Below are positions 47,601 to 58,100 of a DNA stretch of 64,000 nucleotides, piece by piece (positions within the stretch are counted from its first letter, which is position 1; each line of letters starts with the position of its first letter). Below the pieces are notes generated by a model that was given only the letters and a program-made list of their open reading frames with translations, made no database searches and was not told where the DNA came from. This DNA comes from Triops longicaudatus (taxonomy: Eukaryota; Arthropoda; Branchiopoda; Notostraca; Triopsidae), in NCBI GenBank assembly GCA_022885665.1, contig JAGQDJ010000100.1, forward strand, positions 17,501 through 81,500. The letters are read 5' to 3'. The translations under genes and the position numbers were made by a program.

Positions 47601-50600
47601 TATTGTTATATAAACAGTTTGCTTTAGCTGTGTAAACATTGCAAACAACGCGAAAATTAACACATGCTTTCACCCAAAACTTCCCTGCACGATTATAAGC
47701 GATAAGTACACAACGGAAGTATCGAGAGATGTGTCAAAAAGTAAATAGAACGCGAAATAAGCATAATGGAAACCAGAATTCACTTCACGATTCCTGCATG
47801 GCACAAATGCTCTTTAGGGGATATTCCCCGAAATTTGGGTTAATTTTCCACGAATTGAGGTAAATATTCCATTCTAGATGCAAAACTTGGCCGAAGCGCA
47901 AAATTCTTGCCAAAACGCACTCCTTCCAACTTAGTAAATTTAATGTATCCGAAAAAAAAGCATCACACGTGACCAGCATTCTTTTCTTTACGGTTGTAAC
48001 ACACACGGTAACTTATTTCATATTCAGCACAGAGCTTCGCAATTTTTGTTTTATTTTAATATTTACTTCATTTTGTGAATATGTACTGTAATTTTTCACT
48101 ATTGTTTATTAACTCCTTTTTTGGCATTATCCTATTTTGACAATACCTTTTGTTCAATTTTGAATTTTAGATTTAAGTTTGATTTAAAACATGATTTTTA
48201 ACTTGAATTTTAAACTCACATTTGAATTTGTACTTCATAATTTTTGTTCATTATTTTTACATAGCTGCGAATCCTAGTATACTGCTATTCGCAAACCACA
48301 CTTGAACCCAGCGAATCGCGAATTACTATTTACGTGTGACACGGTCTTGCTACCTCAACGGAAATCGGTTTAACAGCCAACAAGTGTTTTCCTAAAATAT
48401 CATTGATCACCTTTACTATCCGAGTCTTTCATCTCAACAAGAATGAAGTACAGCACAACGACGTTTTTTCTAGAAAAAAAGTGAACTTAACCAAAGCTTA
48501 ACTGCACAAATCTAGCGTCTCCTTGCAAGTAAAAACATTCTCTCATCCAAAAATCCATAGAACGTGTAATGTTCCCATTCCGAAGCTTTTTTACGACTCT
48601 CACTGTCTCCTAGCCTTTCCAACCGCATATTTTTAACCTACTAAAACAAGAAGGTGACGGGAAGTTTAGCTCCTAACACTCAATTACCTCTACGTTCCTA
48701 AACCACAACTGTCTAGCGCATCTTCACTATCAAAGAAGCACAAAAAATGTTCCCAGCTTTCACTGCCGCTAGTTACACACACACGTTCTCCTTACACTTC
48801 ACACATCATTGATTAACCTCTGTACAGCAATTTACCTTCAATCACATCCGTTCGCGTTCTCCTAAACTATATTACGCTATCAAATAACTCGCTTCCAGCC
48901 ATGTATCCCAATTCCAAGAAATATCCGAGTCCTCCAAAAACCGAATGAATCAAGGCTATTTGCCGGCTTTTAGCCCTACAGGTGAAACATAAACAAAAAT
49001 TCTTTCCTTGCTCGAAATTGCTCTCAAACCTGTTTCAATCGCCCAGTGAAGCTTGGAATCATTTTTTGAGGTCACATACTCGGAAACTGGACTACGGTGA
49101 CCCCAAAAAGTATGCTAATCACTTGTGCGTCCGTTTCAACTCCGTTACAAACGCCCCATCACACGACTTGCAACAATCGCTGACCTCGCTGACCTCGAAG
49201 GGGTTACCTTAACGCCCCTAATAACCCTACCTGCTCGTTCCTCAAGGGATAAAACCGAATAACTATGCAATATGGCTGAAATTTCAGCTAAGATGAGAAA
49301 AAAGGCGTTTGGAGGTCAAAAGGTCGTATTTAATTATCTGAAAAACGCGGAAGAAATTTTTTAAGTATTTTCTTCTCAGCATTTTTTTGAGGTAGGTAAA
49401 GAAAATAATTTGAGATTAATGAAAAAATGACCCCCTTAACCCCCCTTTGCTAGTAGCAAGTAGGTCAGAACTGGAGGAATCTTGTCGTAAGGGAAAGGAG
49501 TCAGGTTTTCTCTCTCCAATTCCTTCTCTTTCTAGCCGCTTATTTGGGTTGTTGTGTTACTAAAGCTTAGATGAAAAATTTCTGGGATGAACGCAAACGA
49601 GACGTAGGAAAGTTTTTTTTTTGTTCTTTTCTTAGGCTTGTCGCTTTATAAGACGGAAATGGAAATGGTAGAGATTGTAGGTACTGGAATGGAAAAAATG
49701 GTTTCAGGTTGGCTGGTCACGTGTGAATCTTAAATGCCTTTTGTCTTTGCGTGTGTCCGAAAGTTTTTTTAGATGTGACAACAATGAATGGAAATATCCG
49801 GAGCAGAAATGGCGTTGACTGTCACTTTGATTTTAATACCGAAATCTGTATGTCACTTTCTAGAATAGTCCATTGTACTGCGTATCGAGAATTGAGTTCT
49901 TTTTTTTACGAATTTTCTTCGTTTTGTTCATTCTAGAGCGACGTGTTAGGTTTACCTTCACTTTGCTAGAAATGGAATACGGGCATGAAGCTGATCGCCG
50001 AGTTTTTTTCGGCACTAGACAGAAGGCCACTTTTTGAACCTCTCACCAGTGGAAGAAAAAGTGTTTACGACTTGAAAACCTGATCGGAATACGTTACTAC
50101 CATCTTTGTCAAACTCATTGCTTGTGAAACATTTATTGGAATACATCTATTTTTTAAATTTACGTTTATTCTGGGAATGCCAAGAAAATACGAGGTTAAA
50201 TAAAAATAAAATATTAAAAGTTGTAAGATGGATTCATGTAGCATTATTACTATGTTAGTTCTTTATACGCATAAGTATAATCGACCCTAATTTTTATTAT
50301 TTATTTTAGAGTTTTAAAATTTCTTGGTTATTTTACAGTGGCAGTGAAGTTCCGGCACTAATTAACACGGAATGGTATAGGACAGCAACTTGAACAGTCG
50401 CATAAAAACCTATATACGACATTTTTTGTACCGTTCTTGTGACACGTTGTAGCAATACAACCTATTGCAAGTTTTTCCTCTCATACACGCAACAGATTAT
50501 TGGAATGCTTGAAAGTTCGTGCATTCACACACGGATGTACGCGTGCGGGCGTTAAAAAAAGGAAAATAATCTACCATAAAAGGATCGAAAGTGATCTTGT

Positions 50601-50693
50601 TAGTTAAGACGCGCAGTAAATTTTACCTTGTTGAGCGTTTGCAACAATGGTTGTCGCAACAACCGTTAGAATCCAGAGTTTGAGTCGTCTCAT
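35637..50693 (-). CDS. Giant SEA-domain transmembrane mucin-like protein
   Basis: Type I surface protein, 1475 aa; specific family not recognised. Exons in transcript order: 50693-50627, 42467-39167, 37380-37101, 37023-36795, 36714-36578, 36372-36178, 35855-35637, all in phase. Exon 1 encodes a signal peptide (MRRLKLWILTVVATTIVANA). Exon 2 (1.1k codons) is Pro/Gln-rich (about 23-170), then Thr-rich, then Glu/Ser/Pro-rich (about 370-760), then Ser/Thr/Pro mucin-like. After a poly-Thr run, a SEA domain spans about 1183-1290 (ATVRLVNGIEW … KIGAFTVDEHS) with a self-cleavage motif G1241-S1242-VLV. TM about 1316-1340 (EWVITAAAVGFASLMFVIAF), stop-transfer RRRKNNMKK, and a 135-aa Tyr/Ser/Gly-rich cytoplasmic tail ending LDYDNDF. 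The 8.2-kb first intron suggests developmental regulation (inference). Likely an apical or extracellular-matrix-facing protein. Confidence 0.88.
37381..39166 (-). other. 1.8-kb intron of the SEA-mucin gene
   Basis: Intron between exon 2 and the SEA exon. AT-rich at 37430-37660, with no domain-bearing ORF on either strand. A GC-rich patch around 38520-38565 (CGCCACCGCGGCGGCG) stands out from its surroundings. Nothing else recognised. Confidence 0.5.
42468..50626 (-). other. 8.2-kb first intron of the SEA-mucin gene
   Basis: Joins the signal-peptide exon (donor GTAAAA at 50626) to the giant exon (acceptor CTCCCAG ending at 42468). All ORFs inside are short, lack domains and are not flanked by phase-compatible splice sites. 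I found no tRNA, transposase or known microRNA seed. Long first introns often hold enhancers, but no specific site can be claimed. Confidence 0.6.
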
Positions 50694-52153
50694 CTTCGCG
50701 CTCCACAAATAATCGCGTATTTTGTTAATCCCAACGTTCACTACGTTTTAAATCCTTGCCAAATTTTGCTCGTGACGATTTTCTTACGAATTTTTTCTTT
50801 TCACCATTATTTTATTGCTATTTTTTAGAATATTCAGAACACTTTCACGTGAGCATTTGGCACTAGTGAATTTTCGAATATGAAAAATTCCAAGGCGAAG
50901 AGAGAAAAAAAAGCTAAATAAATAATTTCCCCTCAGAAACACGAAAAATTTGCAGGAATACCTGTACACCAGGTGTTTCACAGTCAATTGCCGAACTGTA
51001 ACTGGCTGGTAAAGTTGGCGAGAAGCTCGCAAGATTTCCCTTTGGACAGAAAAGGCCTTGCTCCGGGCACTTTCGGTTTCTCATTTTTGGGGAGGAAGAT
51101 GAAAGGAAAGGTAGCGTAGCGAAAATGAATCTCCCTTCCACCTCACCTAAATTCGAAGGAAGACACGCCCCTAGCTCCTCAACTCGCACACCTTGGCTGG
51201 TGACGTCACCCAGGTATGTCTTACCACAACTTTTACCTTCTCCGAAGCCTCTCCATGAGTATCTAAGTCCACAACTCACAACAATGAAACACGGATGAGG
51301 CCGTATCCGTGATCTTTGGGGGAAACTGCAATGCACAACACAAAGATCAATGATGAAATGAACTCGGAAGGTCAAGTTACAAAACGGTGAAGATTCCCAG
51401 GCGCAAAAAAATGTCGGTTGGTCCGAATGAAAAGGAAATGAGATTTTAATGATTTAAAGGAATCTGGAATGAACGCTTTTCATTAATGAATATAAGAAAG
51501 GCAGAGGTCATAAATGTTGGTTTGTGACTAGAAACACTTCTAGTGCTTATTAATGATACCTTGGGATAGAAAGATACCTACAGGATTTTTAAAAAAATTT
51601 TGTGTTAATTAGTACGGTTTTAAGAAATGACATTCGTTTGAATTTCCGGAATTTAATTAAAATATATCTAATTGATCAAACGAGCACGTGGCAATGACGG
51701 GAAGTAAGAAGTGTGTGGAAGCGAAAATTGCATATGACAAGCTTGCAACTGTTGCTTGTTGCTTCACAGTAAAACAAAGACGGGAAGTGTGTTATATTCT
51801 TATGATTTACTGGACTTTTCGGTACGAACGGAAATATGCTGTCATTGTTAGCCTATTTTTGAAAAAAGTGACACCGTTCGGTTTAATGAGCGAGTTGATT
51901 AATGAAAGATTAATTTATTCCGGATATCGAAGACATTCAGAGTGCAATACTGTACAGTAAACATTAGATTTAAGGTACACGCGGAAAATAGGGCTAAATT
52001 CACGCGTCCGTTATTGCTTTGAAAAATGTTTTCGGCATACCTGAGATTTAATGGACGTGAGAAAAAAGGAGAAAAGCTGATCGTCCGTTGCTTCCGGTAT
52101 GAGGTACGTACAATACTTTCGCAATGTAGATCCTGTATTCTAACACATGGTAT

Positions 52154-52195
52154 GCATTGGGTGCATTCATTTTTACAAATGAATGCATCCAATGC
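52154..52195. repeat. 19-bp-stem hairpin with 4-nt loop
   Basis: GCATTGGGTGCATTCATTT (52154-52172), loop TTAC, then its complement AAATGAATGCATCCAATGC (52177-52195), with one mismatch (G opposite T, a G-U pair in RNA). Too short-stemmed and tight-looped for a microRNA precursor. Source unknown. Confidence 0.8.
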
Positions 52196-53440
52196 TTATG
52201 ATTGTATAATTTGGAGTATTTGTTCTCCGATAATCCCCAATTTTAACGGATAAAGGGAAATTAAAGAATTCAACACTTCGTTGCTTCCATTATGCGGAAT
52301 TACTAGCATAGTGACATTGCTTTAAATCAATATGTTCTCTTTGTTTCACACTAATATCGAATTAAGGAAAGGGACAAGATGTCCGTTTTTAATTAATAGC
52401 TTACGTTGTATTCATTCCGTCACTTCTCGAAAAAAGGTAAGATTGTACTCAATTTCTTTTATAGAAATGCTAGAATCATTATTCAGCTTGGTTTTCAGTC
52501 ATTTACAGGAAACACCCTGTCTTGTCCGTAAAACCGCGCTTTTACTTCGCTTTCAAGCAGAAAGCCTTTGACTTTCTTATAAGGATACATTACAGTGCAT
52601 GCATAAATGCAATAGAAAACCAATAAAGACTGAAAAGAAAAAGCGCTGAGATCATTATGCATGACATGGGAAATCGGAGTACGGTAACACGACGCCACAA
52701 CGTATTTGATCAAGAGGAGGGGCATTATAAGCGTTACCCTTAGGTAAGGGCGTACGATGGACGATTTGTGAAGAATTGTTGTAGAGCAGAGCAAGACCAT
52801 CAAGGCCTTCTTCTCTGTTTTAAAACTGTCGAATAAAATCCTTGGGTGTGGTTCCTGGTGGCCTTCATGGTCACATTTGGAATATCCTGAGGACCCAAGT
52901 CGCATACTAACGTTAAGTCCAAACGCATAAATATCCCAAATACGGATAAGGGAAGAGGGTCACTATACGAGAGGATGAATTCACTCCGACTTCCTCTTCA
53001 TTTGTTGTAGATTTTCGAGATGGTTGGAAGAGTAAAGGTGGACGTTTATGGAGGGTGGGAATGCAACAAAACACCACAAGGGGAGCCAGTTAATGATAAG
53101 CATTGGCTCCACGGAAGAAGGGTAATGCAATCTTGAGTTGAAAACCATTGTACGGGGTATTTTAAACGCTGTTTACCGAAGTACGGTACCTCGACCCTTC
53201 TAATGGGGCGATTGATCCCACAAATGTGTGGTTACGTGTGCATTTGCGTGTTTTCAAATGTCATGAACCTCAAGAGATACTTATTTTGCAAATTTCTGGG
53301 GTAAAACAGCCGTGTGATTTATTTTAAATTGTTCTTTGGCTGACTGTAGCTCAAATAATTAAACACTATAACCTTTTAAGTGAATTGCATAAATGGCTCG
53401 AGGCTCAATAATTAAATTCTTCGACTGAGCGAAGGTTACC

Positions 53441-53458
53441 ACGCGTAACGTTACGCGT
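53441..53458. repeat. Perfect 18-bp palindrome
   Basis: ACGCGTAACGTTACGCGT reads the same on both strands. It contains two MluI-like ACGCGT half-blocks around AACGTT, and is CpG-rich in an AT-rich spacer. Could be a dimeric protein-binding site; no known consensus is matched with confidence. Confidence 0.85.
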
Positions 53459-55148
53459 TATACTATGTAAGGTCCACATATGACAGTTCAGGGTCACAAT
53501 TTCATTAAAATTTTGTATTTTGCACTCATAGTTAATTTAAATCTTGATTTTATTTGGTATGTGCTTACTTTAACTGCCTCTGCTGACTCATTCAAATAAA
53601 AAAAAAATACAACGCGTGTTCAGGGAGAAAATAAAATGCTAACTAATCGAGCTACTAAACACGATTATTAGTAAAAATATTTAACTCATCATAGCAACGT
53701 TCGCTTTTCCAAGAAAGAGGCGTACAAAGAGGGACAACTTGTTGCGCCTAGCTACCACGCAATCGCGACATGAAGATTTAAATATTAAAGTTGCATAGAT
53801 GGCAGTACCTGCTTGGAAACTTATAATAGAAGATTTTAGGAATATATGATAACGAAAGTTATGGGCTTCAGTGTTCGTAATGTTATCCGATATGTGCAGC
53901 GAGCTATTTGTGATTAGAAAAAAAGTGTAAATTTAAGATATAGGAGTAATAATAACCAAACGATTGTCGTAAAAATAAAATAAAATTGCGACGATTTTTT
54001 CCTCAGACATCCTGAAATGCACGCAATTCTGCATTTCGCTTTGCTTTGAAAATCATATGATTAAATGCATATGTAAATATAACACTGAAACAAATTGTTG
54101 AAATTATTTGATACAGCTTGTAATTAACAAATATATGCTAAATAAAGGCTTGGGAGCACTGATAAAGTAAAGGAAAGGATTCTACATTTTGAATCCCTAC
54201 CCTTAAACGGGTGCTTATAAGAATCTAGTACAGTTAAACGTGTTAAAAAGATAACTGCTGTATCCGCTTTTTTATTACCAAGGCTTGCTGCTTAAGATAA
54301 GTACAAGAACCTATTCTGAAGGAATAGTGATTGTCTTATTGTGCCTATCTGAGTCCCTCACTCGGCTCGTGGTCTAGTTATGCAGACCGCATTTCGCACG
54401 CTTGGGTAAGGATGTAAGCAAAAGACTACTACGCCTCGTTTCGGCACGAACGCCCTACTTCCCAAACGGGCTGTAGCCGATCAAGCGTTAGCAATGCGAC
54501 ACCCAACGCTTCCCAAATGTTTTGGTTCCCTTTTTCAAGCCGGGCCACATTCGCATTCGGACCTTAAATTCGACCCCGAACCTCCGCCATATTGTTGATC
54601 GCGTGAGTTTGTTTAGTTTGTTTACGGAAACTGGGTGCCTGAAAATTTTGGCTTTTCCCTACCCAATCCCGTGTTTTTGCCAAGTGTTGGAGACTTGTTG
54701 TGTTCTTAAATGATCGAAGTAAGTCTTTCTGCCTTCAAAGCTGTCAATCATGACCTTTTTCTCCCATTAAACACGTTTTAAAGACCACCAAACCCGCAGT
54801 GCATCCTTTACGCACAACTATGAAGTCATGCCATTGATTCACGGATTTATACTCATATTTTTTTCTTAGGTATTTCATCATCGACTTCCGTTTGTACGAG
54901 ACAAGGAGGCTCAGCTATGTCTCAAATAGTAGCTAGCTGAAGCCATTCCCAAATTGTTAAAAAACACCTAAAAAATCAAGCATTCAAGAGCTTCACCTAT
55001 TTTCCCACCCTACACCCCTCTTTTAAGGACATAAAATCCCCTTCGCGAATTTTCAACTATTTCTTTTTTGGGCTCTTTGGCTTCGCTGCCTACGAAAAAA
55101 ACAATTTTGATCCTATTAAACGAGTACAAAACGCCAATTTGTACAAAA

Positions 55149-58100
55149 ATGGAGAAGCATTTGTTTGTGCTTTCGGCCTTGGCCATATTATTTGCCACGA
55201 TTTCAGGTAAAAATCTCAACCCCTTTTATTTGCAAGTTTAATACTTCCTTAACTTTCTTTTCGTCTATGTAATGCATTTCTTCCAATTTTCGAGAATTAA
55301 ATGGCAAATATTGAAATAAACATTATAATCAAATTGATCCTATTATGTTTTAAATACATGTGTCCAAAACAAAATAAATTATAACTTGTTTAGCACTGAC
55401 TAAGAAAAAAAAAAAGATCGCGAGGAAGTAAATGCTATAAAATACGTAAATAAATAAAAATGACTTGATTGAATATTCAAGTGTTTGCATTGAAGGAAGA
55501 TTTAATATGTTGTGTTATTGAAATGTTTATAGTGTTGCCAGTTAGTCAAGCGTTAGTTACAACTCGATGTGAATACTACAACGATACCCTGTGCCAAGAT
55601 ACTGGCAAAGGCTGTAATGAAACGGAAGTGTGTGAAGCGACCGATCCGGGGAAACGGAATCATTGTTACGTGCTATGGCAGAATACCAGCTCCGGACAAC
55701 CTTACATCAAGTTCAAAGTAAGGTTTTGTGGCAGTTTTTAATATTTGTTTTTATAAATAAATATTGTAATCTGTTTCTTTTGTTGTCGATTGCAGGGTTG
55801 TTTCCTGAATAGCATCATGTGCTATGATCAGTTAAAGTGTGTGGGAAGACGCCAGGAACCACGTAAACATTTAATGTTCTGCTGTTGTGATGGTGACATG
55901 TGTAACCGAGAGTTCGTGTGGGAACCGTTGCCTACTGAAGCACCTACTTTACCTCGTAAGTTAACTTAGAAGTAGTCTTACACGAGAGTGTAAGACAGTA
56001 CACGTGCATGCACACGGTTAATCCTCGTACACGTGCTGATGTAGTCGGTGAGGACTCAGATTAAGTTCGATATGAAATGTATGTAAAAATATCCATCCTC
56101 TTACATAGACCACTATAATAGTACTTTAATTAAACAGCTTAATTCCTTGACTTAGGTTAAACAGCTTAACAGAGTAATTCCTAGAATTTGTCACGTGGTC
56201 CGAATTCGTGCTCTGTGTACTACGCCATTATATCCTAGTGAAATATCATTTTTTAAGTATTTTAACTAGCTGATTCTTTTTTCTATAAATTACTTTTGTG
56301 TCGTGGTTTACATATGTACTTTTTTAATGCTTGTGATAGTACACACGGTTTACTGCTAAATACGAAAAGATGACTTAGGAAATTCGTTAGATTTTATGCT
56401 GAAGCATTTGAACCCACTTGTCAGCGAATCGGAGAGTTCAGGAAAAGTGTTAAGTTACACGATGGTTTTACGTTGCACTTTCTTTTAATTGTGTATACCT
56501 TCGCTGTACGTGGGTATTTCTTAGTTAGTGTTAGCTATTACAGATTGTGGTATCTTTTGTTTATGTAAACTACTGTGTTAGTGTCACTATTTGATTGATA
56601 AGCGTCAAAATAAATATGATCTCGTGTTTATTTAATTGATATATGGATCTGATTCTCTGATTCAGCGTTAACTTAATTATGGACATTACTGTAGGTTTGT
56701 TTACATTTATATTATTTATTTATGTATTTTTTTCATTTAGTCATGCGTTCATTTCGGTCTTTGCTAAGTTTATGATCCTTTTCTACTTTCTATTTTTGAC
56801 AATTTATTCAAAATTTCATTAGTTGAATTGGATATGTGGACACTTGCTGAATTTCTGTCATTTTATTTATTACTTGGAGTTGTGTCTTGCTTAATATGTC
56901 AGTTTCGCTCGTTTTATTGATCAAAGTAATGCAATATAAATTGCGCGACGGGTGTGCGTAGTGACTTTTACGTGTTGTTACATGTTTGAAGCTACTTTTC
57001 ATGCAATCTCATGCATTTTTCCATGTTTTCAGCTGCCGCTCCAGCGAAAGCTAGCAGCAAGCCGCTCATAATCCTGTTGTACACCGTAGTACCTATTTTA
57101 AGTCTGGCCTTCGTCGTGGCGGTGGGCTATTGGGTTTATAGACGACAGAAATTGGCGTACTTTAACCAAGTAAAAACTTCTTTGATGTGATTTTTATGAG
57201 CGCAGCGAAGTCTAATCATCGTTCTCTTTTCCTCGCGTCCAAAAAGTTGCCTACTTGCGAGCCGTTAAATGCTCGACCTCCTTCTCCCACCCAGACTAGT
57301 TTGTGCCCTATACAGCTGGTGGAAATCAAAGCACGTGGCCGATTTGGGGCGGTTTGGAAAGCGTACCATAAAACCGAAACCGTGGCTGTCAAAGTATTCC
57401 CTTTGCAAGTACGTCGCAAAGTCCTGATTTCCTCCGAAAGATCACTCATTTTCTTCCAGATAAATTTTTCTTACGAATTCTTTTAAGTTTTTGACATATT
57501 ACGTTATTATCTTATATGTTTACATTATTATCTTATATGTTTTTGACATTGATTTATCTGTTTTTGGCATATCTGACATATTATTACTCGTGTTAGGTGT
57601 ATTTATCGTTTTATTGTCTAGTTTGTTTACATTTAAGGGAAAAATTTCATTCGGGAGTGGAGCTTTTTCGACTTGCGTTGATTACAATAGTTTGGACCAC
57701 TAATCTTTGTATTTGTATCTTTTTAACAGGATAAGCAGTCATGGTTAGTGGAGTACGAAGTGTACAAGTTACCCCAGATGGATCACGATCACATTCTGCA
57801 GTTTATTGGGGCAGAAAAACGTGGTGACAATTTGGCCACGGAATTTTGGCTCATTTCTGCCTTCCATGAACACGGATCCTTATGCGACTACCTCAAGGTG
57901 AGATGCGTATTTCCCCAAATTTTGTCCGTTTTCTTAGTATCGTCCACCATTGCTGACATTTCTCGTCTTTTTTGTGTTTCTGGTTTGTTTTTGGATGGAA
58001 TTGGCGGGGGGTGACTTTACAGTCCAGTACCGTGACTTGGCATGAAGTTTGCCGCATTGCAGAGAGTATGGCGCGTGGATTGACGTTTTTGCACGAAGAA

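Larger units (their letters stand above)
50694..55148. other. Intergenic region between the SEA-mucin and ACVR2 genes
   Basis: 4.5 kb upstream of two divergent genes; their promoters lie at its ends. It contains two inverted-repeat structures (52154-52195 and 53441-53458) reported separately. ORFs such as 50914-51375 (minus, 153 codons) and 52495-52905 (minus, 136 codons) show no domain, signal peptide or splice support. Confidence 0.45.

Noticed and set aside
50914..51375. 153-codon minus-strand ORF upstream of the SEA-mucin start
   Set aside because: Composition is not protein-like, no domain, and no phase-compatible donor to the signal-peptide exon.
54364..54430. tRNA-Pro-like 5' half (GGCTCGTGGTCTAG)
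   Set aside because: The A-box region resembles tRNA-Pro, but there is no anticodon arm, no B box and no matching acceptor 3' strand, so it is not a tRNA gene and there is too little to call a SINE.
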